From Rhodoferax sp. (GTDB taxonomy: Bacteria > Pseudomonadota > Gammaproteobacteria > Burkholderiales > Burkholderiaceae_C): a stretch of DNA of 64,000 nucleotides. Positions 1 through 8,328 of this stretch are shown here, one piece after another (position 1 is the first letter of the stretch; each line of letters starts with the position of its first letter). Both the position numbers and the translations under genes were made by a program. The stretch lies in contig SSFF01000008.1 of assembly GCA_008015235.1 (NCBI GenBank), positions 1-64,000 on the forward strand. Direction: 5' to 3'. The notes below the pieces were generated by a model, which saw nothing but the letters and a program-made list of their open reading frames with translations, was not told the origin of the DNA and did not search any database.

Positions 1-348
1 CTGCTGCTCCACCGACTTCACCCGCACCGGGCGGATGTCGGCACAGCGTGCGGCTTCCAACAATGCGGCGGCATCGGTAGCGTCGGTCTTGTTGCGCTTG
101 ACGTAGGCACGGATGTACTGCGCGGGCAAGAGCCGCACCTCAATGCCCAGGCTGTTGAGCCAGCGTGCCCAGTGATGGGCCGAGCCGCAGGCCTCCATAA
201 TCACCAGACCCACCTCGCGGTTGACAAACCAGCGCTCGAACTGGGTACGGGTGAGGCGCTGGGTTTCCACGACGCGCCAGTGTTCATCGGCTACAGCCAA
301 CTGAAAGACGGACTTTGCAAGATCAACGGCAACGGTAGTAGCATGCAT
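1..348 (-). CDS. IS110-family (IS1111-like) transposase, N-terminal part, cut by window edge
   Basis: The reading frame starts at ATG 348 and stays open to base 1, giving 116 residues. An AAGGAG ribosome site lies at 355-360. The N-terminal RuvC-like DEDD domain is visible: Asp9 in VAVDLAKSVFQ, Glu52 in VIMEACGSAHHW, and Asp89/Asp92 in RNKTDATDA. These are the features of IS110-type DEDD recombinases, and the VDLAKSVF start resembles the IS1111 subgroup. The C-terminal serine domain lies outside the window. The gene points away from an attC-like half-site at 441-497, so its 5' end is the end that meets the integron DNA. Family assignment is firm; subgroup is inference. Confidence 0.9.
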   Translation of the reverse strand, partial: MHATTVAVDLAKSVFQLAVADEHWRVVETQRLTRTQFERWFVNREVGLVIMEACGSAHHWARWLNSLGIEVRLLPAQYIRAYVKRNKTDATDAAALLEAARCADIRPVRVKSVEQQ

Positions 349-440
349 GTCGGACTCCTTTCGTTTGAAGACCTGATCCCCACGCCAATGAAGACCAGTG
401 CGCCAATTTCGCGCAAAAGACGAGGGGAGTCCATCCCATC

Positions 441-497
441 AGTCAAGCGGACCTACGCCAGCTACGCTGGCTGGCCCGCTTACCGCGAACGTTAGGC
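441..497 (+). other. Partial integron attC recombination site
   Basis: A nested hairpin is present: AAGCGG (445-450) pairs with CCGCTT (476-481), and GCCAGC (457-462) pairs with GCTGGC (466-471) around a TAC loop. It is followed by GTTAGGC (491-497), which fits the R' core GTTRRRY of attC. The expected partner core (RYYYAAC) upstream of 445 is absent, and IS-proximal DNA stands there instead. The site therefore looks like an attC whose left arm was separated by insertion of the adjacent IS. The next gene starts 4 bases after GTTAGGC, as cassette genes do. Confidence 0.65.
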
Positions 498-500
498 CGC

Positions 501-1037
501 ATGAACGAACGTCCGCGCGAATCCGTTGCACCGCGCAACAGCCTGGCTGCAGGCCTGTTGGCCGGGTCCGACTTCCACGACTCTTGGGCAATCCAGTCCA
601 GCGCAGTCGAGCTTCCCGCGCTGGGTCACTTCATCGCTGCTGTTGAACGTACGCCCAAGTGGGTCAATGCATGCATGGCCTTGCGCAATCGAACGGTGTC
701 CCTGCTGGGGCTCAAGAACCTCGGTCACTTGTCTGCCCTGGCACCAGGCAAGTCGCCTTCCGAGTACCGCCCAGGCGACCGGGTCGGAATATTCACGCTC
801 TTCGAGAACACCTTCGACGAAGCGCTCCTTGGAGACAAAGATAAACACCTGGACGTCGTTCTGTCCGTTCATCGTGCCTTGCTGCCCGAAGCAAGCAAGG
901 TCTTGATCACTGTCACCACCGTGGTGCACGTGCACAACACGCTTGGGCGCCTGTACATGCTGCCGGTAAAGCCAATGCATCGAGTCATCGCCCCCACGGT
1001 TCTTGGCGCTATCGGCAAGGCGGCGAGTGCGGCCTAA
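501..1037 (+). CDS. DUF2867 domain-containing protein, probable integron gene-cassette product
   Basis: A 178-residue protein of unknown function. The body (PGDRVGIFTLFENTFDEALL, then HLDVVLSVHR and TVVHVHNTLGRLYMLPVKP) matches my recollection of the DUF2867 family. There is no signal peptide and no clear catalytic motif. The ATG is four bases after an attC core (GTTAGGC, 491-497), the usual geometry of an integron cassette. No second attC is recognisable after the stop; GCCTAAG at the stop codon only weakly resembles a core site. The gene probably arrived by cassette capture and was then fixed when the integron decayed. The DUF assignment is from memory. Confidence 0.8.
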   Translation: MNERPRESVAPRNSLAAGLLAGSDFHDSWAIQSSAVELPALGHFIAAVERTPKWVNACMALRNRTVSLLGLKNLGHLSALAPGKSPSEYRPGDRVGIFTLFENTFDEALLGDKDKHLDVVLSVHRALLPEASKVLITVTTVVHVHNTLGRLYMLPVKPMHRVIAPTVLGAIGKAASAA

Positions 1038-1104
1038 GCATTCGGGTCACAAGCAGCCCCGTAAAGTCTGACAGCCTTCAGCCTCTGGCAGCTGTGCCAG
1101 CACC

Positions 1105-1139
1105 AACAACAAAGCCCTCGCATGGAGGGCTTTGTTGTT
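1105..1139. terminator. Bidirectional hairpin terminator between convergent genes
   Basis: A perfect 15-bp inverted repeat (1105-1119 with 1125-1139, loop GCATG) with T-rich arms lies between the convergent stops at 1037 and 1177. It can serve both the DUF2867 gene and the minus-strand operon that ends with the 54-residue gene. Confidence 0.85.
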
Positions 1140-1176
1140 TGCGAATTCCCCGGCGGCCCGCCAGGGAAGCTGCCAA

Positions 1177-1341
1177 TTATTTGCCGTGGCGCTTGCCGGG
1201 GTTCTTCTTGGAACGGGTAGCGACACCGCGCTCCAGGCTGATGCGCTGACCGCGGCCGGGAGTGGGGATGCTTTGACCGGCCACGGGAGTGGGACGGGGA
1301 GCGGCTTTGCGGTCGGCTTCGGTAACAATCTTGTTGCCCAT
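1177..1341 (-). CDS. Small basic protein, 54 residues, unknown function
   Basis: A short gene running from ATG 1341 to TAA 1177. The product begins MGNKIVTEADRKAAPRP and ends TRSKKNPGKRHGK. It is rich in Lys/Arg, Pro and Gly, with no hydrophobic segment, so it is probably soluble and disordered and could bind nucleic acid. It is the last gene of the minus-strand run 6908-1177 and sits just before the strong hairpin at 1105-1139, but it may have its own promoter. I do not recognise the family. Coding status rests on the fitting start, GC-rich third positions and tight placement before a terminator. Confidence 0.6.
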   Translation of the reverse strand: MGNKIVTEADRKAAPRPTPVAGQSIPTPGRGQRISLERGVATRSKKNPGKRHGK

Positions 1342-1421
1342 TTTCTTATCCTGATGTTGGTTGGTGGTCGAAAACCGGCCATTTTACCCGCTAAACAGCG
1401 CAAGCGGGCAATGGCGGTGTC

Positions 1422-1724
1422 TTAAGGGAGTCCGCGGACTTTTTCTGCCTGGTACAGGGCCATTTCGGGGGGCTGTGCGGCACATTGCGACAGGGCCGCA
1501 ACAAATTGGCGCGATGCAGGGACTTTGAAGTGGGTCTGCAGGGACGCTTCATCGGCCCACTCTTCGACGAAAACCAGTCGGTTGGGATTTTCACAGTCCA
1601 CATGCACCGCATGGGAGATGCAGCCCGGCTCCGCACGGGAGCGGTGCACGTGTTCCAGACTGAGCTTCAGGGCGTCTTCCATACGCCCTTCCTGCACCAG
1701 TACGCTGCCCAAGATCACAATCAT
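1422..1724 (-). CDS. Antibiotic biosynthesis monooxygenase (ABM/YgiN-like) domain protein
   Basis: A 100-residue ferredoxin-like ABM-fold protein: MIVILGSVLVQEGRMEDAL, then EPGCISHAVHVDCENPNRLVF and VEEWADEASLQTHF. These are the usual strands and the 'EEW' segment of YgiN-type quinol monooxygenases. ATG 1724 is preferred over an upstream in-frame start at 1745 because AGGAG precedes it directly. The real substrate is unknown; many relatives oxidise quinols or just bind small aromatics. The gene lies 24 bases after the SDR stop at 1749 and is probably co-transcribed with the dehydrogenase/GST run upstream. Confidence 0.85.
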   Translation of the reverse strand: MIVILGSVLVQEGRMEDALKLSLEHVHRSRAEPGCISHAVHVDCENPNRLVFVEEWADEASLQTHFKVPASRQFVAALSQCAAQPPEMALYQAEKVRGLP

Positions 1725-1748
1725 GCGAACTCCTGTTTGTTCCAATGT

Positions 1749-2657
1749 TCAAGCGGCTGCACGCAGTGCCTTTTTCAGATCGGCTCCCAGTGAGGGCTTG
1801 TAGGCAAACGGGTCGCTGGGGTTGCGGATCTGCAGCACGTCTTCCATGCGGGTCTGCACAGCACTGAGCGACTGCGGGTGGCTGAACACGTAGAAGCGGT
1901 TGGCCGCCATGGCGTCGAACACCATCTGTGCCACCTCAGGGGCGGTGACCTTGCCGCTGGTCACAGCCTTGTCCGTCATTGCCTGGCCGATCATCTGGCT
2001 GCGTGTGGGCTTCTCGTCGGCCATGCCTTCGGGGCGGTTGCGGTGGCTCTGGTGAATGCCGGTGGGCACGAAGAACGGGCAAAGCACGCTGGCAGATACC
2101 TGGTCGGTGACCAGGGCCAGGTCCTGGTACAGGGTTTCGGTGAGGGACACCACGGCATGCTTGCTGACGTTGTAGATGCCCATGTTGGGCATGTTCACCA
2201 TGCCGGCCATGCTGGCGGTGTTGACGATATGCCCCGTCCACGCAAGGTCCTTGGCGGCTGCCTCAAGCATCATGGGGGTGAAGGCACGCACGCCGTGCAC
2301 CACGCCCATGAGGTTCACGCCCAGCACCCAGTTCCAGTCCTGGATAGTGTTTTCCCAGATCAGGCCAGCCGAGCCAACCCCTGCGTTGTTGAACACGAAA
2401 TGTGGTGCCCCAAAGCGCTCTTTGGTGGCGGCGGCCAGCGCGTCCACCTGGTCGGCCTTGGACACGTCCACCAGCATGGAAAGTACCTGGGCACCGGCGG
2501 CACGCATTTCTGCAGCAGAGCGCTCCAGTGCGTCAGCCTGCACGTCAGCCAGCACCAGGTTCATGCCCAGTTTGGCACCAATGCGGGCGCACTCCAGGCC
2601 AAAGCCAGAGCCGGCGCCAGTGAGCACAGCGGTCTTGTTCTTGAAATCAGTAATCAT
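1749..2657 (-). CDS. Short-chain dehydrogenase/reductase (SDR), classical type
   Basis: A 302-residue NAD(P)-dependent oxidoreductase. The Rossmann glycine motif TGAGSGFG is near residues 14-21, NNAG follows at about residue 90, the catalytic Ser is in NTASMAG, and the catalytic Tyr/Lys are in YNVSK. A longer C-terminal tail than the 250-residue SDR norm contains QSHRNRPEGM. Asp at the end of the second strand (VLADVQ) suggests NAD preference. The substrate cannot be named; context with acyl-CoA genes suggests a hydroxyacyl or alcohol intermediate. It follows the GST gene after 24 bases and precedes the ABM gene by 24. Confidence 0.9.
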   Translation of the reverse strand: MITDFKNKTAVLTGAGSGFGLECARIGAKLGMNLVLADVQADALERSAAEMRAAGAQVLSMLVDVSKADQVDALAAATKERFGAPHFVFNNAGVGSAGLIWENTIQDWNWVLGVNLMGVVHGVRAFTPMMLEAAAKDLAWTGHIVNTASMAGMVNMPNMGIYNVSKHAVVSLTETLYQDLALVTDQVSASVLCPFFVPTGIHQSHRNRPEGMADEKPTRSQMIGQAMTDKAVTSGKVTAPEVAQMVFDAMAANRFYVFSHPQSLSAVQTRMEDVLQIRNPSDPFAYKPSLGADLKKALRAAA

Positions 2658-2681
2658 GGTGTTGGTGTGAGAAAGGTTGAA

Positions 2682-3620
2682 TCAACGCTCGGCCTTGCGC
2701 AAGACGAAGCCGATACGGGGGAAATGGACGTGGACCAGACCGGCACGCTCGTCGGTACGGCGCAGCGTAAAGCGGTCAGCCGTGGCAGCCACCAGCTCGC
2801 CCACCGTGGGTTCCTGGCCGAAGGATTCGGCGCTGACACTGACCAGCGCCCCCAAGGGTATGCCGTGGTCGTCCACAGGTACAGCTGTGGGCAGTTCGGC
2901 GGGCGATGCGGCACCTGCACACAGGGCAATGGCCTGCTGGGCGCTGAACTTCTCCATGCGCCCGTGGTCGATGGCGGCCATGCGTTCCATCCACGCGCTG
3001 ACAGCCGGGAATGCAGTAAACACACCTGCCAGTGCCGGTGTGCAGGTACGGGTGAACCACAAGCCGTGGTAGGCCGAAAAGTCCGCGATGCAGGGCTGGG
3101 CGCCGAGCAGATAGGCTGCATTCGCGAGCATGCCTTCGAGCCGTTGCAGGTAGTTGCGGTAGGCCGTGGTCGCGTCGCCGGGGCGCAGCCGGGTCATTCC
3201 GGCGGACATGGCCGCGCGGTCTTGCGCAAAGGCGGCAGCAACTTCGGGTGGTGCACCGTCAAAAAATCCGGCCGCACCCTTGGGTTGGAAGTTGTAGCCC
3301 ATGGCAGCCCAGAACAGGCTGGAATCGGCCCACTGGGCAACTACGGCGGCCACGTCGGGCTGCGTGGCGTGGCGCAGCGCGGGGGTGGGCTGCAGGTCAT
3401 CAAGCACCTGTGCAATCAGCGCCGTGTCGCAGTACACGTCCTTGCCGATCTGCAGGAAGGGTGTCTTGCGGTAACCACCGGTAAGCGCCACCACGTCGGG
3501 CTTGGGGGCGATGGAGGGCACGATGACCGACTTCCAAGCAAGCCCCTTGTAGCCCAACATTAGACGCACCTTCTCGGAAAATGGCGATGCCGGATAGTGG
3601 TGCAGGATGATGTCGGCCAT
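2682..3620 (-). CDS. Glutathione S-transferase family protein
   Basis: A 312-residue protein with an N-terminal thioredoxin-like GST domain: ILHHYPASPFSEKVRLMLGYKGL, then a TPFLQIG cis-Pro segment and CDTALIAQVLD for glutathione binding. An all-helical C-terminal half with an additional tail makes it longer than the usual 200-230 residues. The start is set at ATG 3620, with AGAGAG ahead of it, instead of 3644. It probably conjugates or removes electrophilic groups, but no substrate can be read from sequence. It is followed by an SDR and preceded by a thioesterase, with a 57-bp repeat in the gap before it. Confidence 0.88.
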   Translation of the reverse strand: MADIILHHYPASPFSEKVRLMLGYKGLAWKSVIVPSIAPKPDVVALTGGYRKTPFLQIGKDVYCDTALIAQVLDDLQPTPALRHATQPDVAAVVAQWADSSLFWAAMGYNFQPKGAAGFFDGAPPEVAAAFAQDRAAMSAGMTRLRPGDATTAYRNYLQRLEGMLANAAYLLGAQPCIADFSAYHGLWFTRTCTPALAGVFTAFPAVSAWMERMAAIDHGRMEKFSAQQAIALCAGAASPAELPTAVPVDDHGIPLGALVSVSAESFGQEPTVGELVAATADRFTLRRTDERAGLVHVHFPRIGFVLRKAER

Positions 3621-3634
3621 GGCTCTCTCTTTTT

Positions 3635-3691
3635 TTGCTATCAATGCAATAGCTGAATCGCTAATATATATGCGGGCGGGATGCCAATTTA
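3635..3691 (+). repeat. 57-bp interspersed element, copy 1 (gene end / intergenic)
   Basis: Columns 1-6 read TTGCTA, then ATAGCT at columns 15-20 and GCGGGC at columns 38-43, ending CCAATTT. It fills the gap between the GST start (3620) and the thioesterase gene. The last three bases (TTA on the plus strand) form the TAA stop codon of the minus-strand thioesterase. Confidence 0.85.
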
Positions 3692-4156
3692 GTCTGTAGA
3701 GATGCCGGATTCCGGCGTGCGCAGGCCTTGCACGCTCTTGGGGCCGGTGGGCAGTCGCTTCACGAACTTGAAGGTACCGGTGGCGTGGGCGCAGGGCTTG
3801 CCTTGCGCGTCGTACACCGTGGACTGGGTAAAGGCCATGGTGGCGGTGCGGTGCATCAGTTCGCCCTTGGCAATCAGCGGCCCCTGGGCCGGTTGCATGA
3901 AGCTGGTCTTCATCTCGATGGTGACCGCGCCCATGTCCGTGGCCATGCTGCGCGCCGCGGTAGCCATGCTCACGTCCAGCAGGGTCATCAGCGCGCCGCC
4001 ATGGGTGACGCCGAAAGAGTTCAGGTGCTCGGGTTCGGCCTCGTAATGGATTTCCGAGCGCCCGCCCTCAAACACCGTCAGCACAAAGCCCAGGTGGCGG
4101 ACAAAGGGGATTTCCACCCCGAAACCCAGCGCTTTTTCAAACAGGTTCTCTGGCAA
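3689..4156 (-). CDS. PaaI-family hotdog thioesterase
   Basis: A 155-residue hotdog-fold acyl-CoA thioesterase. The family core HLNSFGVTHGGALMTLLD holds the HGG turn and the catalytic Asp; TSFMQPAQGPLIAKGEL follows. It would hydrolyse a small or aromatic acyl-CoA thioester in the cytosol. The start is a TTG at 4156 with GGAGG five bases ahead; no ATG lies upstream within the frame, and the TTG abuts the SDR stop (4158). Its stop codon is provided by a 57-bp repeat. Position directly after an SDR and an acyl-CoA dehydrogenase supports a role in CoA-ester metabolism. Confidence 0.88.
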   Translation of the reverse strand: MPENLFEKALGFGVEIPFVRHLGFVLTVFEGGRSEIHYEAEPEHLNSFGVTHGGALMTLLDVSMATAARSMATDMGAVTIEMKTSFMQPAQGPLIAKGELMHRTATMAFTQSTVYDAQGKPCAHATGTFKFVKRLPTGPKSVQGLRTPESGISTD

Positions 4157-4157
4157 A

Positions 4158-4949
4158 TCAGCCTCCGGTGACCACGCTCACGCCGCCGTCCACCGCCATC
4201 CACTGGCCGGTGATGTGCTTGCCAGCGTCGGACGCATACAGCAGGCACAGGCCCTTGAGGTCTTCGTCGTCGCCCAAGCGGCGCAGGGGCGCGTGGGCGG
4301 CCATCTTGTCTTCGCCCAGGCTCTCGATCAGGCCGATGGCCATCTTGGTCTTGAAGAATCCGGGGCAGATGGCGTTCACGTTGATGCCGTAGGGCCCCCA
4401 CTCGGCCGCCAACGCGCGGGTGAAGTTGATGACCGCGCCCTTGGAGGTGTTGTAGGCGATGGTCTTCATGGCCGCCGGGTTGCCGCCCAGGCCGGCAATG
4501 GACGCGATGTTGATGATGCGGCCGCTGCGGCGTTCGATCATGCTCTTCTTGGCGATGATCTTGCTCAGCAGAAAGTAGCCGCGCACGTTCAGGTTCATGA
4601 CCTTGTCCCAAGCTTCCACCGGGTGGTCCTCGGCCGGGGCACCCCAGGAGGCGCCAGCGTTGTTCACCAGAATGTCCACGTCGCCCATGCGCTGCAGGGT
4701 CTCGTCCGCCAGGCGGGTGATTTCGCTGTCCTTGGCGCAGTCGGCGGCGATCCAGCGCGCGTCAATGCCAGCGGCCTGCAGTTCGGCCGCCGCCTCTTCC
4801 AAGTCAGCGGCCTTGCGCGAACTCAGCATGATGCGGGCCCCGGCCTCGCCCAGTGCATGGGCCATCTGCAGGCCCAGTCCGCGCGAGCCGCCGGTGATGA
4901 GGGCGGTCTTGCCAGTCAGGTCGAAAAGTTGCTGAACGGTTCGTGTCAT
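4158..4949 (-). CDS. SDR family oxidoreductase, FabG-like
   Basis: A 263-residue classical SDR: TGGSRGLG cofactor loop (about residues 19-26), NNAGAS, Ser in NIASIAG, YNTSK catalytic Tyr/Lys, and the C-terminal GGVSVVTGG typical of FabG-like tetramers. Arg in SSRKAA after strand 2 suggests NADPH or mixed preference. It probably acts on 3-hydroxyacyl or related alcohol/ketone pairs. It is one base from the thioesterase start and about 110 bases after the acyl-CoA dehydrogenase, so it is likely in the same transcript or driven by a short promoter region that holds a palindrome at 4977-4988. Confidence 0.9.
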   Translation of the reverse strand: MTRTVQQLFDLTGKTALITGGSRGLGLQMAHALGEAGARIMLSSRKAADLEEAAAELQAAGIDARWIAADCAKDSEITRLADETLQRMGDVDILVNNAGASWGAPAEDHPVEAWDKVMNLNVRGYFLLSKIIAKKSMIERRSGRIINIASIAGLGGNPAAMKTIAYNTSKGAVINFTRALAAEWGPYGINVNAICPGFFKTKMAIGLIESLGEDKMAAHAPLRRLGDDEDLKGLCLLYASDAGKHITGQWMAVDGGVSVVTGG

Positions 4950-4976
4950 GTGCTGTCTCTATGGTGGGTTGGTTGG

Positions 4977-4988
4977 ATTCGTTCGAAT
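4977..4988. promoter_or_regulatory. Palindrome ATTCG-TT-CGAAT, possible operator
   Basis: A perfect 5-2-5 inverted repeat lies 28 bases ahead of the SDR start at 4949, in a 111-base gap after the acyl-CoA dehydrogenase. TetR-like repressors often bind such sites. A site this short can occur by chance, so it is only a candidate. Confidence 0.3.
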
Positions 4989-5060
4989 GGAATGCGCCAT
5001 TCTGCAACCTGGCGCGGCACTGGCTTGTCGCACGGGCGATAAAGCAGCCAGCACACGGGT

Positions 5061-6908
5061 TCAGAAGGCGTCTTCGGCCAATGCGGCACAGGTGGCGTCG
5101 CGGCTCGATACCACGGCCAGCCAGGCGCCGATCTTGGGCAGCTCGTAGTGGAAGAAGTAGCGTGTGGCAGCCACCCTACCCTGCGTAGCGGCCAGGGCTT
5201 GTGCAGCGTCACCGGCGAGCGCCGCCAGGGCAACCTCCAGCCAGACCCAGGCCAGCACGGTGTGGCCAAACGCCTGCAGGTAGGGCACGGCATTGGCCAG
5301 GGCCTCTTCGGGCTTGCCGGTGCTCCAGGCCAGCTGGGTGGCGGCGCCAATGTCCTTCAATGCCTTGCCCAGCGCCTGGGCGTGGGCGGCCAGTGCGGGC
5401 ACGCCAGCGGCCTTGGCAATGGTGGCCTGCACACGCGCAGACAGCAATTGCAAGCCCCTGCCCTGCTCCATGAGCACCTTGCGCCCCAGCAGGTCCATGG
5501 CCTGGATGCCGTGCGTGCCTTCGTGGATCATGTTCAGGCGGTTGTCGCGCCAGTACTGCTCCACGGGGAAGTCGCGTGTGTAACCGTAGCCGCCGTGCAC
5601 CTGGATCGCCAGAGAATTCGCTTCCAGGCACCACTCGCTGGGCCAGCTCTTGGCAATCGGGGTCAGCACCTCCAGCAGCAGGCGTGCATCGTCGGCCACC
5701 TGGCCGCCGGCCGTGTGCTGCTCGTCTACCAGGCGGGCACAGTACAGCTCCAGCGCCAGTGCGCCTTCGCAGTAGGACTTTTGCGCCAGCAGCATGCGCT
5801 TGACGTCGGCGTGCTCGATGATGCGGGTCTGCGGCGCTGCGGCATCCTTGCCCAAGCCGGTGATCGGGCGGCCCTGCGGGCGGTTTTTCGCATAGTCCAA
5901 AGACGCGTAGTAACCGGCCATGCCCAGCATGGTGGCAGCCATGCCGACGCCAATGCGCGCTTCGTTCATCATGTGGAACATGCAGGCTAGGCCCTTGCCA
6001 GGCTGGCCCACCAGGTAGCCCACGGCGCCAGCCTGCCCGTTGACGGGGAATTGGCCTTCGCCGAAGTTGAGCAAGGTGTTGGTGGTGCCGCGCCAGCCCA
6101 GCTTGTGGTTCAAGCCGGCCAGCGCCACGTCATTGCGCACACCGGTCAGGTTGCCTTGCGGGTCCACCAGCTTCTTGGGCACGATGAACAGCGAAATGCC
6201 GCGAGTGCCTGGGACGAGCTTGCCAGTTTCATCGGGAATCTTGGCCAGCACCAAGTGCACGATGTTCTCGGTCAGATCGTGTTCGCCGGCAGAAATCCAC
6301 ATCTTGTTGCCCTTGAGGCGGTAGCGCGGGCCCAGCGGGTCGTTGGCGTAATCGTCGCCGTCGGGCACAGCGCGGGTGGCCACATCGCTGAGGCTGGAGC
6401 CGGCCTGCGGTTCGGACAGGCACATGGTGCCCGACCAGCGCCCGGAAAACTCGTTCAGTGCAAACACCTCCTTTTGCAGCGCCGTGCCATGGGCCATGAG
6501 CAAATTGGCATTGCCCACCGAGAGCAGGCCCGAACCAATGCTGACCGAGGCGCAGGCAAAGAAGGCGTTGGCCGCCGCCTCGACGCTGTAGGGCAGCTGC
6601 ATGCCGCCGATGTCGTAGTCCTGCGCGGCGCTGAGCATGCCGGACGCGGCATAGGCCTTCTGCGCCTCGGATGTTGCCTGTGGCAACACCACGCGCAGGC
6701 TGCCGTCAGGCTCCGTCACCGTGCGGGGCTCTTCCACGTCCACCAGGCGGTTGAACGGTGCGTACTTCTCCCGGGCAATGCGCTCGCAGGTGTCTAACAC
6801 GGCGTCAAAGGTTTCGCGGCTGTGGTCGGCAAAGCGCTCACGCTGGGTCAGCTCAGTGGTGTGGAGCCAGTCGTGCAGCAGGAAGTCGATGGTGGTGCGA
6901 AGCGTCAT
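5061..6908 (-). CDS. Acyl-CoA dehydrogenase, long (FadE/AidB-like) type
   Basis: A 615-residue FAD enzyme for alpha,beta-dehydrogenation of acyl-CoA. It is longer than the 380-residue mitochondrial type and has a C-terminal extension (about 450-615) seen in bacterial FadE-like enzymes. Visible parts: N-terminal helical domain, MCLSEPQAGSSLSD in the flavin/substrate middle domain, KGNKMWISAGEHDL, and NMIHEGTHGIQAMDLLGRKV carrying the catalytic Glu. ATG 6908 is chosen over an in-frame start at 6974 because MTLRTTIDFLLHDW fits the family start. It heads the run [24 protein letters not shown]. Chain-length preference is not readable. Confidence 0.93.
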   Translation of the reverse strand: MTLRTTIDFLLHDWLHTTELTQRERFADHSRETFDAVLDTCERIAREKYAPFNRLVDVEEPRTVTEPDGSLRVVLPQATSEAQKAYAASGMLSAAQDYDIGGMQLPYSVEAAANAFFACASVSIGSGLLSVGNANLLMAHGTALQKEVFALNEFSGRWSGTMCLSEPQAGSSLSDVATRAVPDGDDYANDPLGPRYRLKGNKMWISAGEHDLTENIVHLVLAKIPDETGKLVPGTRGISLFIVPKKLVDPQGNLTGVRNDVALAGLNHKLGWRGTTNTLLNFGEGQFPVNGQAGAVGYLVGQPGKGLACMFHMMNEARIGVGMAATMLGMAGYYASLDYAKNRPQGRPITGLGKDAAAPQTRIIEHADVKRMLLAQKSYCEGALALELYCARLVDEQHTAGGQVADDARLLLEVLTPIAKSWPSEWCLEANSLAIQVHGGYGYTRDFPVEQYWRDNRLNMIHEGTHGIQAMDLLGRKVLMEQGRGLQLLSARVQATIAKAAGVPALAAHAQALGKALKDIGAATQLAWSTGKPEEALANAVPYLQAFGHTVLAWVWLEVALAALAGDAAQALAATQGRVAATRYFFHYELPKIGAWLAVVSSRDATCAALAEDAF

Positions 6909-7022
6909 GGAATAAACCCAACAATAAATGACCAAGCCCACATTCTTGCGTACTACCTCAGGCTGTGACAGCACTGCATGTCGTGTCGGTTACACCCACT
7001 ACCAAGCCCGACGATCAGACGC

Positions 7023-7058
7023 AAAAAAGCCGCGCAGTCCATACAGAACGTGCGCGGC
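7023..7058 (-). terminator. Rho-independent terminator of the thiolase operon
   Basis: On the minus strand GCCGCGCA pairs with TGCGCGGC (7051-7058 with 7029-7036) and is followed by six T (7028-7023). It lies 54 bases after the thiolase stop. It is formed inside a copy of the 57-bp repeat. Confidence 0.8.
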
Positions 7059-7079
7059 CAGCTACTGATTTGGTAGCAA
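7023..7079 (-). repeat. 57-bp interspersed element, copy 2 (terminator)
   Basis: Read on the minus strand it begins TTGCTACCAA, has GTAGCT at columns 15-20 and CGCGCA at columns 24-29, and ends in a T run. GGAC replaces GGGC in the core at columns 40-43. Its second half provides the thiolase terminator hairpin and T tract. A separate 8-bp hairpin (GGCGGATC/GATCCGCC, 7082-7102) lies beside it. Confidence 0.65.
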
Positions 7080-7111
7080 CTGGCGGATCAGGAAGATCCG
7101 CCGGGGCAGGC

Positions 7112-8287
<1,176 letters not shown>

Positions 8288-8328
8288 GGTGATTCCTTGA
8301 TTCTTTAAGCTTGAACGGCGTTGGCGAC

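Noticed and set aside
361..440. Bridge RNA candidate upstream of the transposase
   Set aside because: The stretch before the attC remnant is short and I see no convincing fold. For IS1111-like elements the longer non-coding end is expected on the other side, outside the window.
1878..3563. 561-codon plus-strand frame across the SDR and GST genes
   Set aside because: Opposite to two well-supported genes and their gap; composition is that of a codon-position artefact.
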